DNA of 64,000 nucleotides, taken from positions 1,909,913 to 1,973,912 of the forward strand of contig NC_091281.1 of assembly GCF_042100115.1 (NCBI RefSeq), read 5' to 3'. Numbering within the stretch: the first letter of the stretch is position 1; every line of letters begins with the position of its first letter. Under the pieces are notes generated by a model. It saw nothing but the letters and a program-made list of their open reading frames with translations, searched no databases and was not told the DNA's origin. The DNA is from Alternaria dauci (lineage: Eukaryota > Ascomycota > Dothideomycetes > Pleosporales > Pleosporaceae). This document shows positions 55,817 through 64,000 of the stretch, in pieces. The position numbers and the translations under genes are program-made.

Positions 55817-58800
55817 ATGGCCGACCAGTCTGTCATGCACTACATGGTCAATGACCGGCCGACGTCGGCGCCGCATGATACAGAAGTCTACGACCAGGGC
55901 ATTGCTGTCTTGGAGGCACCCGGCAAAGACTCTGTCCAGCTCGGAGGCCTTCCCGACGCCCCTGACCGAGAGAAGCACGCCTGCTTCACCTGCAAAGAAC
56001 CAGGCCACAGGGCCAAAGATTGCCCCAAGAAGCTCGAACAGCAAGCGTGTTCCAACTGCGGCGAGGTTGGCCATGTCTACCGCGACTGTCCCACGAACGA
56101 GTGCTTCAACTGCGGTGGTCACGGGCACCTCTCCAAGCAATGCCCTAGTGAGCCAGCAGCAGACCAGGGCCCTAGGTGCAACGGCTGTAACCGTCTCGGC
56201 CACGTTGCCTCGGATTGCTTCTATCCCCAGCCGATCAAAACCCGCAAGTTTCGTGCTCCTAAGGAGGACGCCTCCAAGGAGGACGTCTCCAAGGAGGACG
56301 TCTCCAAGGATGGCAAAGACGAGCTTCCTCCTGCCCAAACCATGGCCCCACCACTGGATAAACCTAGCTTCACAACAAAGTTATTCACTCGGAAGATCCC
56401 TCACTATGTCTCCTCCGTTAGTGTAGAGATGGATATTTCCTATCCGAGCGACGACGCTAGTATCACCCTCCGTGGCCACGCTCATCGGGCAGCCTCCATT
56501 ACCCTGACAGCCCACAACATCGTCAACTGCACTGTACTTCCCATGAAGATCACCGATGAGTTCTTCACCTCAAGGGTTTCCCAAGAAGATGTTAAGCGAG
56601 CTGCTAGTAAGCTTGCACTCAGCGAACTAGGGATGCTCCTACACTTCCGCTTCGACCTCCAAACCGAACAACCTGACGGACAACCTCTGAACTCCCGCCC
56701 CCTCTACGGATTGGGGTTCTTCTCCCACCAGAACTTTGGGATCTTCGATGAAGTCATCCATCGTGCTCGCGATATCCTCGAGAATGGCGGCGAGGGCACC
56801 GTGCTGCACTTCTTCACGGTCGCCACAGAGTCAGCACAAGAGCGCATGGATACCGTGTACAAAGAGATGCAAGCTCAATACAAGAACGACCCGATTCTGC
56901 TCTACTGGAAGGACTGTCGTGTCAACCCTCAGACTGGCATGGAGATCTCTGTCGACAAGCAGCCGAAAGGATTCAAGGTCCCTCCCCAGTGGGCATTCCA
57001 GAACAACACACAGTACGTCACCGTGCACTACCAGAACCTTGTCCACGAACTGCGCAAGGCCGCCAAGCAGAAGGGTTTCGAGATCACCGACACCAAGATT
57101 ATGAAGGTTCGCGGCGGCGGTGACCGGTTATACTACGCCGAGCTCAGGGTACCAGAGGGCGCCAGCTACCGCGAGGGCGCCTTCGTGGACATCCAGTTCA
57201 GTCCCTACCAGGAGCAAGCGGACACCTGGCGATTTGAGATCAAACCGTCCGCAGGCATCACGCCCGCTAGCTACATAGGCGGCTTTCTCTACCGCCCTCG
57301 CTTGGGTGCATCCTTCGCCGAGCAGCCCCTGTTCAAGGAGGGCGTTCACTACAGCTGTGCATTTAACTATCGTACTTTGCCTGAAGCTGAAGAGGCATTG
57401 CGTAAGCTTCGCGGCATCTACGTCTTTGCTCGCTTGAACCCTGCCACCGTGGGAATCAAGCGCCAGATCAACGCCCTTAACCATTACTTCCGAGGCGGCG
57501 ATGCCTTTAGCGATGTCACTCAAATCCTCCACAACTCCTACCTTCGCTTCCCAGACGACAAGATCGTGGACTACTTCGCCGGCATGTTCGCGTATTTGGG
57601 AGACAACGGTGCTAAGGACAGCATCATGGAGCGTCTGAACCGCTCACTCCAACCCGACGTTTTGCAGAAGCTTCGCGCCCTTGCCGGTGGTGTAGCGCTC
57701 ATCCAAGGTCCTGGTGGCGTTGGCAAGACACGCATCATCGAGGCTCTGGCTGTTGCGCACTACGAGGCTCAACAAACTGGCGTTATCCATGGCCTTGGTC
57801 GCCTTGCTGCTTTCTGGGTCACGTCGCCGTTGAACAAGCAGCTCGACGACGCTATGCTCAGGATCTACACGGCCTGCCTAGAGCGACGGAAGGAGCTCAA
57901 GGCCGCTGGCATCCAGGCACGTTTCCCTATCGTAATCCGACGCCATATGAAAGAGACGGAGACAGCGGTTGTTCGCAAGGAGTCCGAAGCTGCTCGCAAC
58001 GTCCTGCTAAAGAACGAGAAGCCGCCCTACTTTGAATACATCGAAGAAGAGCACTTCACCAAGGACCAGCTGAAAGAGCAGGCAGCGGCTTACCAGGAGA
58101 AGTCCAGTGAAGACAGGCGGACCATGGCGTTCCTTGACGCACTGACAGTGGACTCGCAATTCCGCATCCTTCTTGAGACGTCCGAGACAAAGTCGTCTTT
58201 CACCGACAAGCGACTTCAGTTGGAAATGCTGTCGGAGGGTGCGTGGGTTCTGCGCCTCGCCGGAGTGCCGGAGCGTAATGCCGATACGAACGAGTTAGTG
58301 GTACACGAAATCGCCCAACCAAAAAAGTACCGCGATTTCCGTTTTCAGCTCGACCTCTATGCTTCAGGCCAAGAATTCGACGCCGATGACATGCGCCGAC
58401 TGACTGCTCTCACCAACGAGATCATTAGGGACCTCGCTCAACTGGCCGTAGCCATTGGCATGACCTCCGACGTAATCTCGCAGCCGCGTACTCATACGCT
58501 CGAGCAGCCGTATGCCGTTCATCACGACGAGGCTGGCAAGTCAAGCGAGTCAAGCACGCTCGCTCCTCTCGTGTACACGCACGCCTATAATAACGAGGGC
58601 CCGCTGATGGTCGAGCGCAAGGCCATAACACCCCACCTGTTCTTCGGCGATATCCATCAGCCAAAGCCTTCTGCTGCCGGTGGTTCGGAGGAACGTCACG
58701 TCTTCAGTGATCAGCAGGACCTACCTTTCTTCCATCGTGCGATGCTAGGCGGCTGTACCACTATTTACCTGCACACACAGTACCGCTTCAATTCCGACAT

Positions 58801-60223
58801 CAACGCTCTCACCAACCACATCCTTCCTCGTGGCCGTATGGAAGTGGCCCCCGGGGTAGATGACCGGGAAGAAAACATTCGCGCCATGGAGATCGCGATG
58901 GAGCAGTTCAACATTTCCTCCGGCCATCGCGTCATCTTCGTCAGCGTCAAAGGTAGCCACGACATCGTCGGTGCCACCAAGTCTCGCTACAACAAGGACT
59001 TCATTCCCTATACCCTCCGGGCCGTCTGCAAGATGATCGCTGGCGGGTTTTCTGGTAAGCAGGTCGCTATCATCACCCCGTATGTAGCGCAAGTTGCCGC
59101 TATCCGCTTCGTATTGGCTAGATTCATGGAGCACTTAGCCAATCAGGTTGACGAGGAGGAGCTGTTCAAACTTAGCGTCCAGCTGCGAGACGTCGAAGTC
59201 TTCACAGTCGACAAAATGCAGGGCGCCGAGAAGGAAGGTATTGTATTCGACACCACCAACGCTGGCGACCTCGGTTTCGTCAAGCATACCACACGAATGC
59301 TCCTAGCCGTTGGACGCGCGCGTTCCCTCCTCGTTATCGTTGGTAATCCTGTGAGCGTCCTCGCCGAATACACTGGTGCGACCGACAAGGACAAGCGGTA
59401 CGTCAAGCTCGCCTACTACAAGGTTTGGAAATGGTGCCTAGACCGAAAATCCGCCATCCAATTGCACGTTGATCCAGAATTGGCTCAAGGTTGGTGCGAG
59501 TTCAACCCCCCGTTCAATGTCGCCGAGCATATAGAGGCCTTCGCTGCGGGCTCTCAGGCCACTGAAGAGCCCATAAAGATGTTTCCCGATGCCAACTACG
59601 GACCTCTCCCCACATTTTCCACAGCCTCCCCCGTCGACGGTGATGGAATTGATTTCTATTCCGGTGGAGATGACTGGAATCGGGATGACGCCAAGGACAA
59701 GCCAAATGATGATGGGGTTCCTTTCTATTCCGGTGGAGATGACTGGAATCGGGATGACGCCAAGGACAAGCCAAATGATGATGGGGTTCCTTTCTATTCC
59801 GGTGGAGATGACTGGAATCGGGATGACGCCAAGGACAAGCCAAATGATGATGGGATTCCTTTCTATTCCGGTGGAGATGACTGGAATCGGGATGACGCCA
59901 AGGACAAGCCAGAGGGTGAGGATCACGCCGACGATGGTGGAGACGAAGCCAAGGACAAGCCAGAGGGTGAGGATCACGCCGACGATGGTGGAGACGAAGC
60001 CAAGGACAAGCCAGAGGGTGAGGATCATGCCGACGATGGTGGAGACGAAGCCAAGGACAAGCCAGAGGGTGAGGATCACGCCGACGATGGTGGAGACGAA
60101 GCCAAGGACAAGCCAGAGGGTGAGGATCACGCTGACGATGATGAGGATCACGCCGGCAATGATGAGGGTCACGGTGGAGATCAGTGCAGCAACGTAGCAC
60201 ACGACTGGAACCAGTACGATTGA
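55817..60223 (+). CDS. UPF1-like superfamily 1 helicase with four CCHC zinc knuckles, 1,468 aa
   Basis: I choose the ATG at 55,817 (MADQSVMHYM, context CAGCATGG, after a leader intron); an ATG 30 bp earlier is in frame. Four zinc knuckles (CX2CX4HX4C) lie at residues 56-69, 78-91, 96-109 and 121-134, a module that binds single-stranded RNA or DNA. Lys/Glu/Asp repeats (KEDVS) follow. The helicase core has motif I GPGGVGKT (631-638), motif II HHDEAGKSS (Asp904), motif III FFGDIHQP (Asp945), motif V VDKMQGAEKEG (Gln1135) and motif VI AVGRARSLLVIVGNP (Arg1167, Arg1169), the UPF1/SF1B order. The C-terminus is two tandem repeats. Such proteins unwind nucleic acid in mRNA decay or RNA silencing; here the role is inferred from the domains. 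Intact, normal composition, divergent from the SNF2-like gene. Confidence 0.8.
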   Translation: MADQSVMHYMVNDRPTSAPHDTEVYDQGIAVLEAPGKDSVQLGGLPDAPDREKHACFTCKEPGHRAKDCPKKLEQQACSNCGEVGHVYRDCPTNECFNCGGHGHLSKQCPSEPAADQGPRCNGCNRLGHVASDCFYPQPIKTRKFRAPKEDASKEDVSKEDVSKDGKDELPPAQTMAPPLDKPSFTTKLFTRKIPHYVSSVSVEMDISYPSDDASITLRGHAHRAASITLTAHNIVNCTVLPMKITDEFFTSRVSQEDVKRAASKLALSELGMLLHFRFDLQTEQPDGQPLNSRPLYGLGFFSHQNFGIFDEVIHRARDILENGGEGTVLHFFTVATESAQERMDTVYKEMQAQYKNDPILLYWKDCRVNPQTGMEISVDKQPKGFKVPPQWAFQNNTQYVTVHYQNLVHELRKAAKQKGFEITDTKIMKVRGGGDRLYYAELRVPEGASYREGAFVDIQFSPYQEQADTWRFEIKPSAGITPASYIGGFLYRPRLGASFAEQPLFKEGVHYSCAFNYRTLPEAEEALRKLRGIYVFARLNPATVGIKRQINALNHYFRGGDAFSDVTQILHNSYLRFPDDKIVDYFAGMFAYLGDNGAKDSIMERLNRSLQPDVLQKLRALAGGVALIQGPGGVGKTRIIEALAVAHYEAQQTGVIHGLGRLAAFWVTSPLNKQLDDAMLRIYTACLERRKELKAAGIQARFPIVIRRHMKETETAVVRKESEAARNVLLKNEKPPYFEYIEEEHFTKDQLKEQAAAYQEKSSEDRRTMAFLDALTVDSQFRILLETSETKSSFTDKRLQLEMLSEGAWVLRLAGVPERNADTNELVVHEIAQPKKYRDFRFQLDLYASGQEFDADDMRRLTALTNEIIRDLAQLAVAIGMTSDVISQPRTHTLEQPYAVHHDEAGKSSESSTLAPLVYTHAYNNEGPLMVERKAITPHLFFGDIHQPKPSAAGGSEERHVFSDQQDLPFFHRAMLGGCTTIYLHTQYRFNSDINALTNHILPRGRMEVAPGVDDREENIRAMEIAMEQFNISSGHRVIFVSVKGSHDIVGATKSRYNKDFIPYTLRAVCKMIAGGFSGKQVAIITPYVAQVAAIRFVLARFMEHLANQVDEEELFKLSVQLRDVEVFTVDKMQGAEKEGIVFDTTNAGDLGFVKHTTRMLLAVGRARSLLVIVGNPVSVLAEYTGATDKDKRYVKLAYYKVWKWCLDRKSAIQLHVDPELAQGWCEFNPPFNVAEHIEAFAAGSQATEEPIKMFPDANYGPLPTFSTASPVDGDGIDFYSGGDDWNRDDAKDKPNDDGVPFYSGGDDWNRDDAKDKPNDDGVPFYSGGDDWNRDDAKDKPNDDGIPFYSGGDDWNRDDAKDKPEGEDHADDGGDEAKDKPEGEDHADDGGDEAKDKPEGEDHADDGGDEAKDKPEGEDHADDGGDEAKDKPEGEDHADDDEDHAGNDEGHGGDQCSNVAHDWNQYD
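59635..60135. repeat. Two coding tandem repeats (69 bp x4, 51 bp x5) in the UPF1-like gene
   Basis: The first block repeats DDGVPFYSGGDDWNRDDAKD (23 aa per unit, four copies). The second repeats EGEDHADDGGDEAKDKP (17 aa per unit, five copies). Both keep frame, are acidic and almost identical at DNA level, so they expanded recently. Both carry the junction AKDKP, suggesting one arose beside the other. Confidence 0.95.
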
Positions 60224-60357
60224 AAAGGTTCTAGAGACGCTGGAGGTGATTTGGAGATCAAGGAAGACAAGCCTCCCAGTAGGATAGTGTGGGACTAGGC
60301 TAATATCGATCTCTTCTTGTTCTTTGAAAGCCAGTACGTAGTAATGAAGAGAAGTAG

Positions 60358-60385
60358 TAGAGTAAGAGTTTATGCGCTTACTCTA
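60358..60385. terminator. Inverted repeat downstream of the UPF1-like gene
   Basis: TAGAGTAAG and CTTACTCTA form a perfect 9-bp stem with a 10-base loop, 135 bp after the stop codon. A role in 3' end formation is only a guess. Confidence 0.35.
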
Positions 60386-60420
60386 TTCCTCTTAAAGTGA
60401 TAATACACTGTATCAAAATA

Positions 60421-60650
60421 ATAAACGTGCTGGTAAAAGACGCAAGCACAACACTGTTGAAAGACACTGTAATAAATCGCGGTAAAGGTGTGTTTCCTAA
60501 ACACCTTGAGTTCACCGTATGCAGCTGTATATGTTTGACAATAGATGGGTTGGAAGTAAAGCCCTGAACTTCAAGCGGTTCTGGAGAGTTGCGGCTACGT
60601 TGGGGAGAAGAGGAGTTAAGGCAGAAGAGGATTTTGGAGGAGAAGTAATA
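60421..60650 (+). pseudogene. Unmutated gene fragment, twin of the RIPped relic at 1,983-2,180
   Basis: The frame reads NKRAGKRRKHNTVERHCNKS, then after a stop-bearing stretch that may be an intron (GTAAAGG..ATGCAG) it reads NRWVGSKALNFKRFWRVAAT and LGRRGVKAEEDFG. The same stretch is found almost without gaps at 1,983-2,180, where nearly every difference is C-to-T or G-to-A. It is the end of the same gene that forms the zinc-finger relic on the left. Truncated on its left side, so dead, but not RIPped. Confidence 0.6.
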
Positions 60651-60782
60651 ATATACTGTATGTAGAACTTATACGGGTGTATAAAGCTGTAATATGTAGT
60701 ATAGTAAGGTACAATAGGTGGTACAATAGTTGGTAATATGTACTATAGTATGTTGTATTATACATTACGATATATCACGGTT

Positions 60783-61695
60783 GATGTTGCAGCAAGTTGA
60801 GGTTCATGTTGCAGCAAGTTGCGGTTGATGTTGCAGTAAGTTGCGGTTAATGTTGCAGCAAGTTGAGGTTCATGTTGCAGCAAGTTGCGGTTAATGTTGC
60901 AGCAAGTTGCGGTTGATGTTGCCGCAAGTTGAGGTTCATATTACAGCAAGTTGCGGTTAATGTTACAGCAAGTTGCAGTTAATGTTGCAGCAAGTTGAGG
61001 TTCATGTTGCAGCAAGTTGCGGTTGATGTTGCAGCAAGTTGAGGTTCATGTTGCAGCAAGTTGCGGTTGATGTTGCAGTAAGTTGCGGTTAATGTTGCAG
61101 CAAGTTGAGGTTCATGTTGCAGCAAGTTGCGGTTAATGTTGCAGCAAGTTGCGGTTGATGTTGCCGCAAGTTGAGGTTCATATTACAGCAAGTTGCGGTT
61201 AATGTTACAGCAAGTTGCAGTTAATGTTGCAGCAAGTTGAGGTTCATGTTGCAGCAAGTTGCGGTTGATGTTGCAGCAAGTTGAGGTTCATGTTGCAGCA
61301 AGTTGAGGTTCATGTTGCAGCAAGTTGCGGTTGATGTTGCCGCAAGTTGAGGTTCATGTTGCAGCAAGTTGCGGTTGATGTTGCAGCAAGTTGCGGTTGA
61401 TGTTGCCGCAAGTTGAGGTTCATGTTGCAGCAAGTTGAGGTTTATGTTGCAGCAAGTTGAGGTTCATGTTACAGTAAGTTGCGGTTAATATTGCAGTAAG
61501 TTGCGGTTGATGTTGCCGTAAGTTAAGGTTGATGTTACAGTAAGTTAAGGTTCATGTTACAGCAAGTTACGGTTTATATTATAGTAAGTTAAGGTTTATA
61601 TTATAGTAAGTTAAGGTTTATATTATAGTAAGTTAAGGTTTATATTATAGTAAGTTAAGGTTTATATTATAGTAAGTTAAGGTTTATATTATAGT
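60783..61695. repeat. 22-bp minisatellite (GCAAGTTGC type), about 40 copies, RIPped at its outer end
   Basis: The unit is built on GTTGCAGCAAGTTG followed by CGGTTGAT or AGGTTCAT. Up to about 61,460 units are GC-rich. From there toward the telomere they change to ATAGTAAGTTAAGGTTTATA, all by C-to-T and G-to-A. ORFs reading QLAATSTATCCN-type repeats on the minus strand are by-products. Confidence 0.95.
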
Positions 61696-63130
61696 AACTT
61701 TTAATAAATATTAAAGTTAGTATTACCTAATCTTTTAAAAATTTATATATCTATTAGTATAAATAGTTAGTAATCCTTTTACTATATCTTTAAAAAATAT
61801 ACTTTCTACTAAATATATTTATAATAATTAATTTTTTTCTTTCTTATTTATTATTTAATAATATTACTATAGAAGTAATAAAACTAGACTACTTTTACTT
61901 TATAATAATAAAGTAATAAATAAAGAAAAAGTATAAAATAAAGCTAGTTAAATTAAATTTTATTTAAATAAGTAGAATAATAAATACTAAAGTAAGAATA
62001 AAGTTATTAAGTATTTAATTAAGTAATAAGTAAAGATAGTTTAAAGCTATATTAACTAAATACTAGTTACTACTAAGTAAGACTTTCTTATATTATCTTT
62101 ATAAAAGAAATTTATACTACTATATATAAAACTTAAATAAAGATTAAGAATTTATAAAGTTTTACTATAATTAAGAAACCTTTTAAAAAAAGTTATTTAT
62201 TTTACTTAACTAAGGGTAAGTATATAGTATATAGTAATATATTAAATAAGATTTTTTTACTTTTTTATTTATCTATATTCTTATATAAAGGTTTACTTAG
62301 ATTTAATAACTTTTAACTACTTTATAAAAAGAAGAAAAGAGTATAACTTATATTTAAGATAAAGATATTTATAAAGTAAAAGAATAAAATATTTAATACT
62401 TTAAAATAAAAAATATTTTATAAAAATTTAGTATTTTTTCTTTAAGAAAAAAAAGTATAATAAAGTATTAGTAACTACTAAGTATAGTTATTTAAAAAAT
62501 AAGAAGTAGTTTTTTATAATTTATTATTTTATAATAACTAGTTACTTCTAATTAACTTACTATATAATAAGCTAAAGCCTAATTAGTTTATTCCTTAATA
62601 GGATCTTAGTTATATATATAAAGTATACTACTTATAGAATCTAAGTAGTAAGTAGTTTACTTAGATTCTATACTAGTAAACTAAATAAATAATACTCTAA
62701 GCTACTACTTCCTAAATAACTTTTAAACTATAGCTTTCCTTAACTTCTTTTCTTATTTAATATAATAATAGTATACTTATATAATAGCTCCTTAAGTATA
62801 GCCTTTTATATACTACTTCTAACTATATAGCTATTTTTAATTAAGTAAACTAGTAGAAAGAAATAATTTTAAAAGTAGTATTTATTAAAAGTTAATAAAA
62901 GATTTAAGGTAAAAATAAATTTTTTTTTATTTTATTTAAAAAAAGAGTTTTTAAGTATTTTAAGTAATAGTTAGTATAGTTTTTTAAATCCTTTATTACT
63001 AATAGTAAGATTTATTTCTAAAGTATATAGTTTTATTATTTATATTACTATATAGCTAATAATATTATAAGAATAAAATAAATATAAACTTTACTACTAT
63101 TTTACTTTAACTTTAATATAAATTAATCTT
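61696..63130. other. Extremely AT-rich subtelomeric stretch, no gene
   Basis: Almost no C or G outside AGTA, TACT or CTTA contexts, consistent with strong RIP. No protein trace could be recognised. Confidence 0.6.
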
Positions 63131-63915
63131 AAAAGCCTTAAGTAACTAAGAAGCCCTAAGTAACTAAGAAGCCCTAAGTAACTAAGAAGCCCTAAGTAAC
63201 TAAGAAGCCCTAAATAACTAAGAAGCCCTAAATAACTAAGAAGCCCTAAGTAACTAAGAAGCCCTAAGTAACTAAGAAGCCCTAAATAACTAAGAAGCCC
63301 TAAGTAACTAAGAAGCCCTAAGTAACTAAGAAGCCCTAAATAACTAAGAAGCCCTAAGTAACTAAGAAGCCCTAAATAACTAAGAAGCCCTAAATAACTA
63401 AGAAGCCCTAAGTAACTAAGAAGCCCTAAATAACTAAGAAGCCCTAAATAACTAAGAAGCCCTAAGTAACTAAGAAGCCCAAGTAACTAAGAAGCCCTAA
63501 AGTAACTAAGAAGCCCTAATAACTAAGAAGCCCTAAATAACTAAGAAGCCCTAAATACTAAGAAGCCCTAAGTAACTAAGAAGCCCTAAGTAACTAAGAA
63601 GCCCTAAGTAACTAAGAAGCCCTAAATAACTAAGAAGCCCTAAATAACTAAGAAGCCCTAAATAACTAAGAAGCCCTAAATAACTAAGAAGCCCTAAATA
63701 ACTAAGAAGCCCTAAATAACTAAGAAGCCTTTGTAACTAAGAAGCCCTAAGTAACTAAGAAGCTACCTAAGTATACTAAGAAGGCCCTAAATAACTAAGA
63801 AGCCCTCAAGTAACTAAGAAGCCCTAAGTAACTAAGAAGCCCTAAATAACTAAGAAGCCCTAAATAACTAAGAAGCCCTAAGTAACTAAGAAGCCCTAAA
63901 TAACTAAGAAGCTGT
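63131..63915. repeat. 18-bp subtelomeric repeat, about 43 copies
   Basis: The unit CCCTAAGTAACTAAGAAG has a common variant with ATAAC in place of GTAAC. Each unit starts with CCCTAA, the telomere hexamer in inverted orientation. A few units around 63,478-63,560 and 63,728-63,800 have single-base gains or losses that look like assembly errors. Confidence 0.95.
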
Positions 63916-63923
63916 AACCGTTA

Positions 63924-64000
63924 GGGGTTAGGGTTAGGGTTAGGGTTAGGGTTAGGGTTAGGGTTAGGGTTAGGGTTAGGGTTAGGGTTAGGGTTAGGGT
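63924..64000 (+). repeat. Telomere, TTAGGG repeats
   Basis: After CTGTAACCG the sequence is one TTAGGGG followed by about eleven TTAGGG units to the end of the window, reading outward on the + strand. This is the chromosome end. Confidence 0.98.

Noticed and set aside
59438..60202. Minus-strand repeat ORFs opposite the UPF1-like C-terminus
   Set aside because: Shadows of the 69-bp and 51-bp coding repeats.

Overview
This window is the right-hand end of a filamentous ascomycete chromosome. The last ~77 bases are a run of TTAGGG repeats reading outward, so the + strand ends at the telomere. Introns are short (about 37-84 nt), with GT..AG ends and CTAAC-type branch sites. Long stretches are very rich in TpA and read as old genes in which CAG, CAA and TGG codons became TAG or TAA and His/Cys codons became Tyr. 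That pattern is repeat-induced point mutation (RIP), so this is a Pezizomycotina fungus. A Dothideomycete is my guess, but the genus cannot be told. No tRNA or rRNA gene was seen.

Layout. 1-5,200: RIP-destroyed transposons, with two ~480-bp LTR copies and a relic of a zinc-finger protein resembling the DUF3435/FluG-domain family. 5,700-26,200: islands of normal composition mixed with decayed DNA. They hold small or broken genes (a divergent pair, a P-loop ATPase fragment, a 347-aa protein, a double-RING protein, a Bys1-like secreted protein, a 505-aa two-exon protein, a truncated membrane-anchored fragment, a small cysteine-rich secreted protein) and two recognisable RIP-killed genes (a GH18 chitinase and a PAQR/haemolysin-III-type membrane receptor). 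26,240-36,860: heavily RIPped DNA with a Ty3/Gypsy LTR plus gag, a 22-bp minisatellite, a 21-bp array, and a ~4-kb RIP-killed RecQ helicase of the telomere-linked type.

36,960-61,460 is a ~24-kb island of unmutated DNA. On each side it ends inside a minisatellite (34-bp units on the left, 22-bp units on the right), and the outer units of both arrays are themselves RIPped. The island holds five large open genes: a ParB-like-domain protein, a 1,251-aa protein of unknown type on the same strand, a 620-aa unknown protein on the opposite strand, and a head-to-head pair of helicases (SNF2-like and UPF1-like with four zinc knuckles). The helicase pair share an upstream motif of up to 20 bp that points toward each gene. 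A 68-bp array and a 413-bp inverted-repeat element inserted in a broken gene lie between them. This island is the best candidate for an undescribed system: a set of subtelomeric nucleic-acid enzymes beside the dead RecQ gene. That the five genes work together is inference from position only.

61,700-63,120 is extremely AT-rich. It is followed by ~780 bp of an 18-bp subtelomeric repeat, each unit holding one CCCTAA, and then the telomere.
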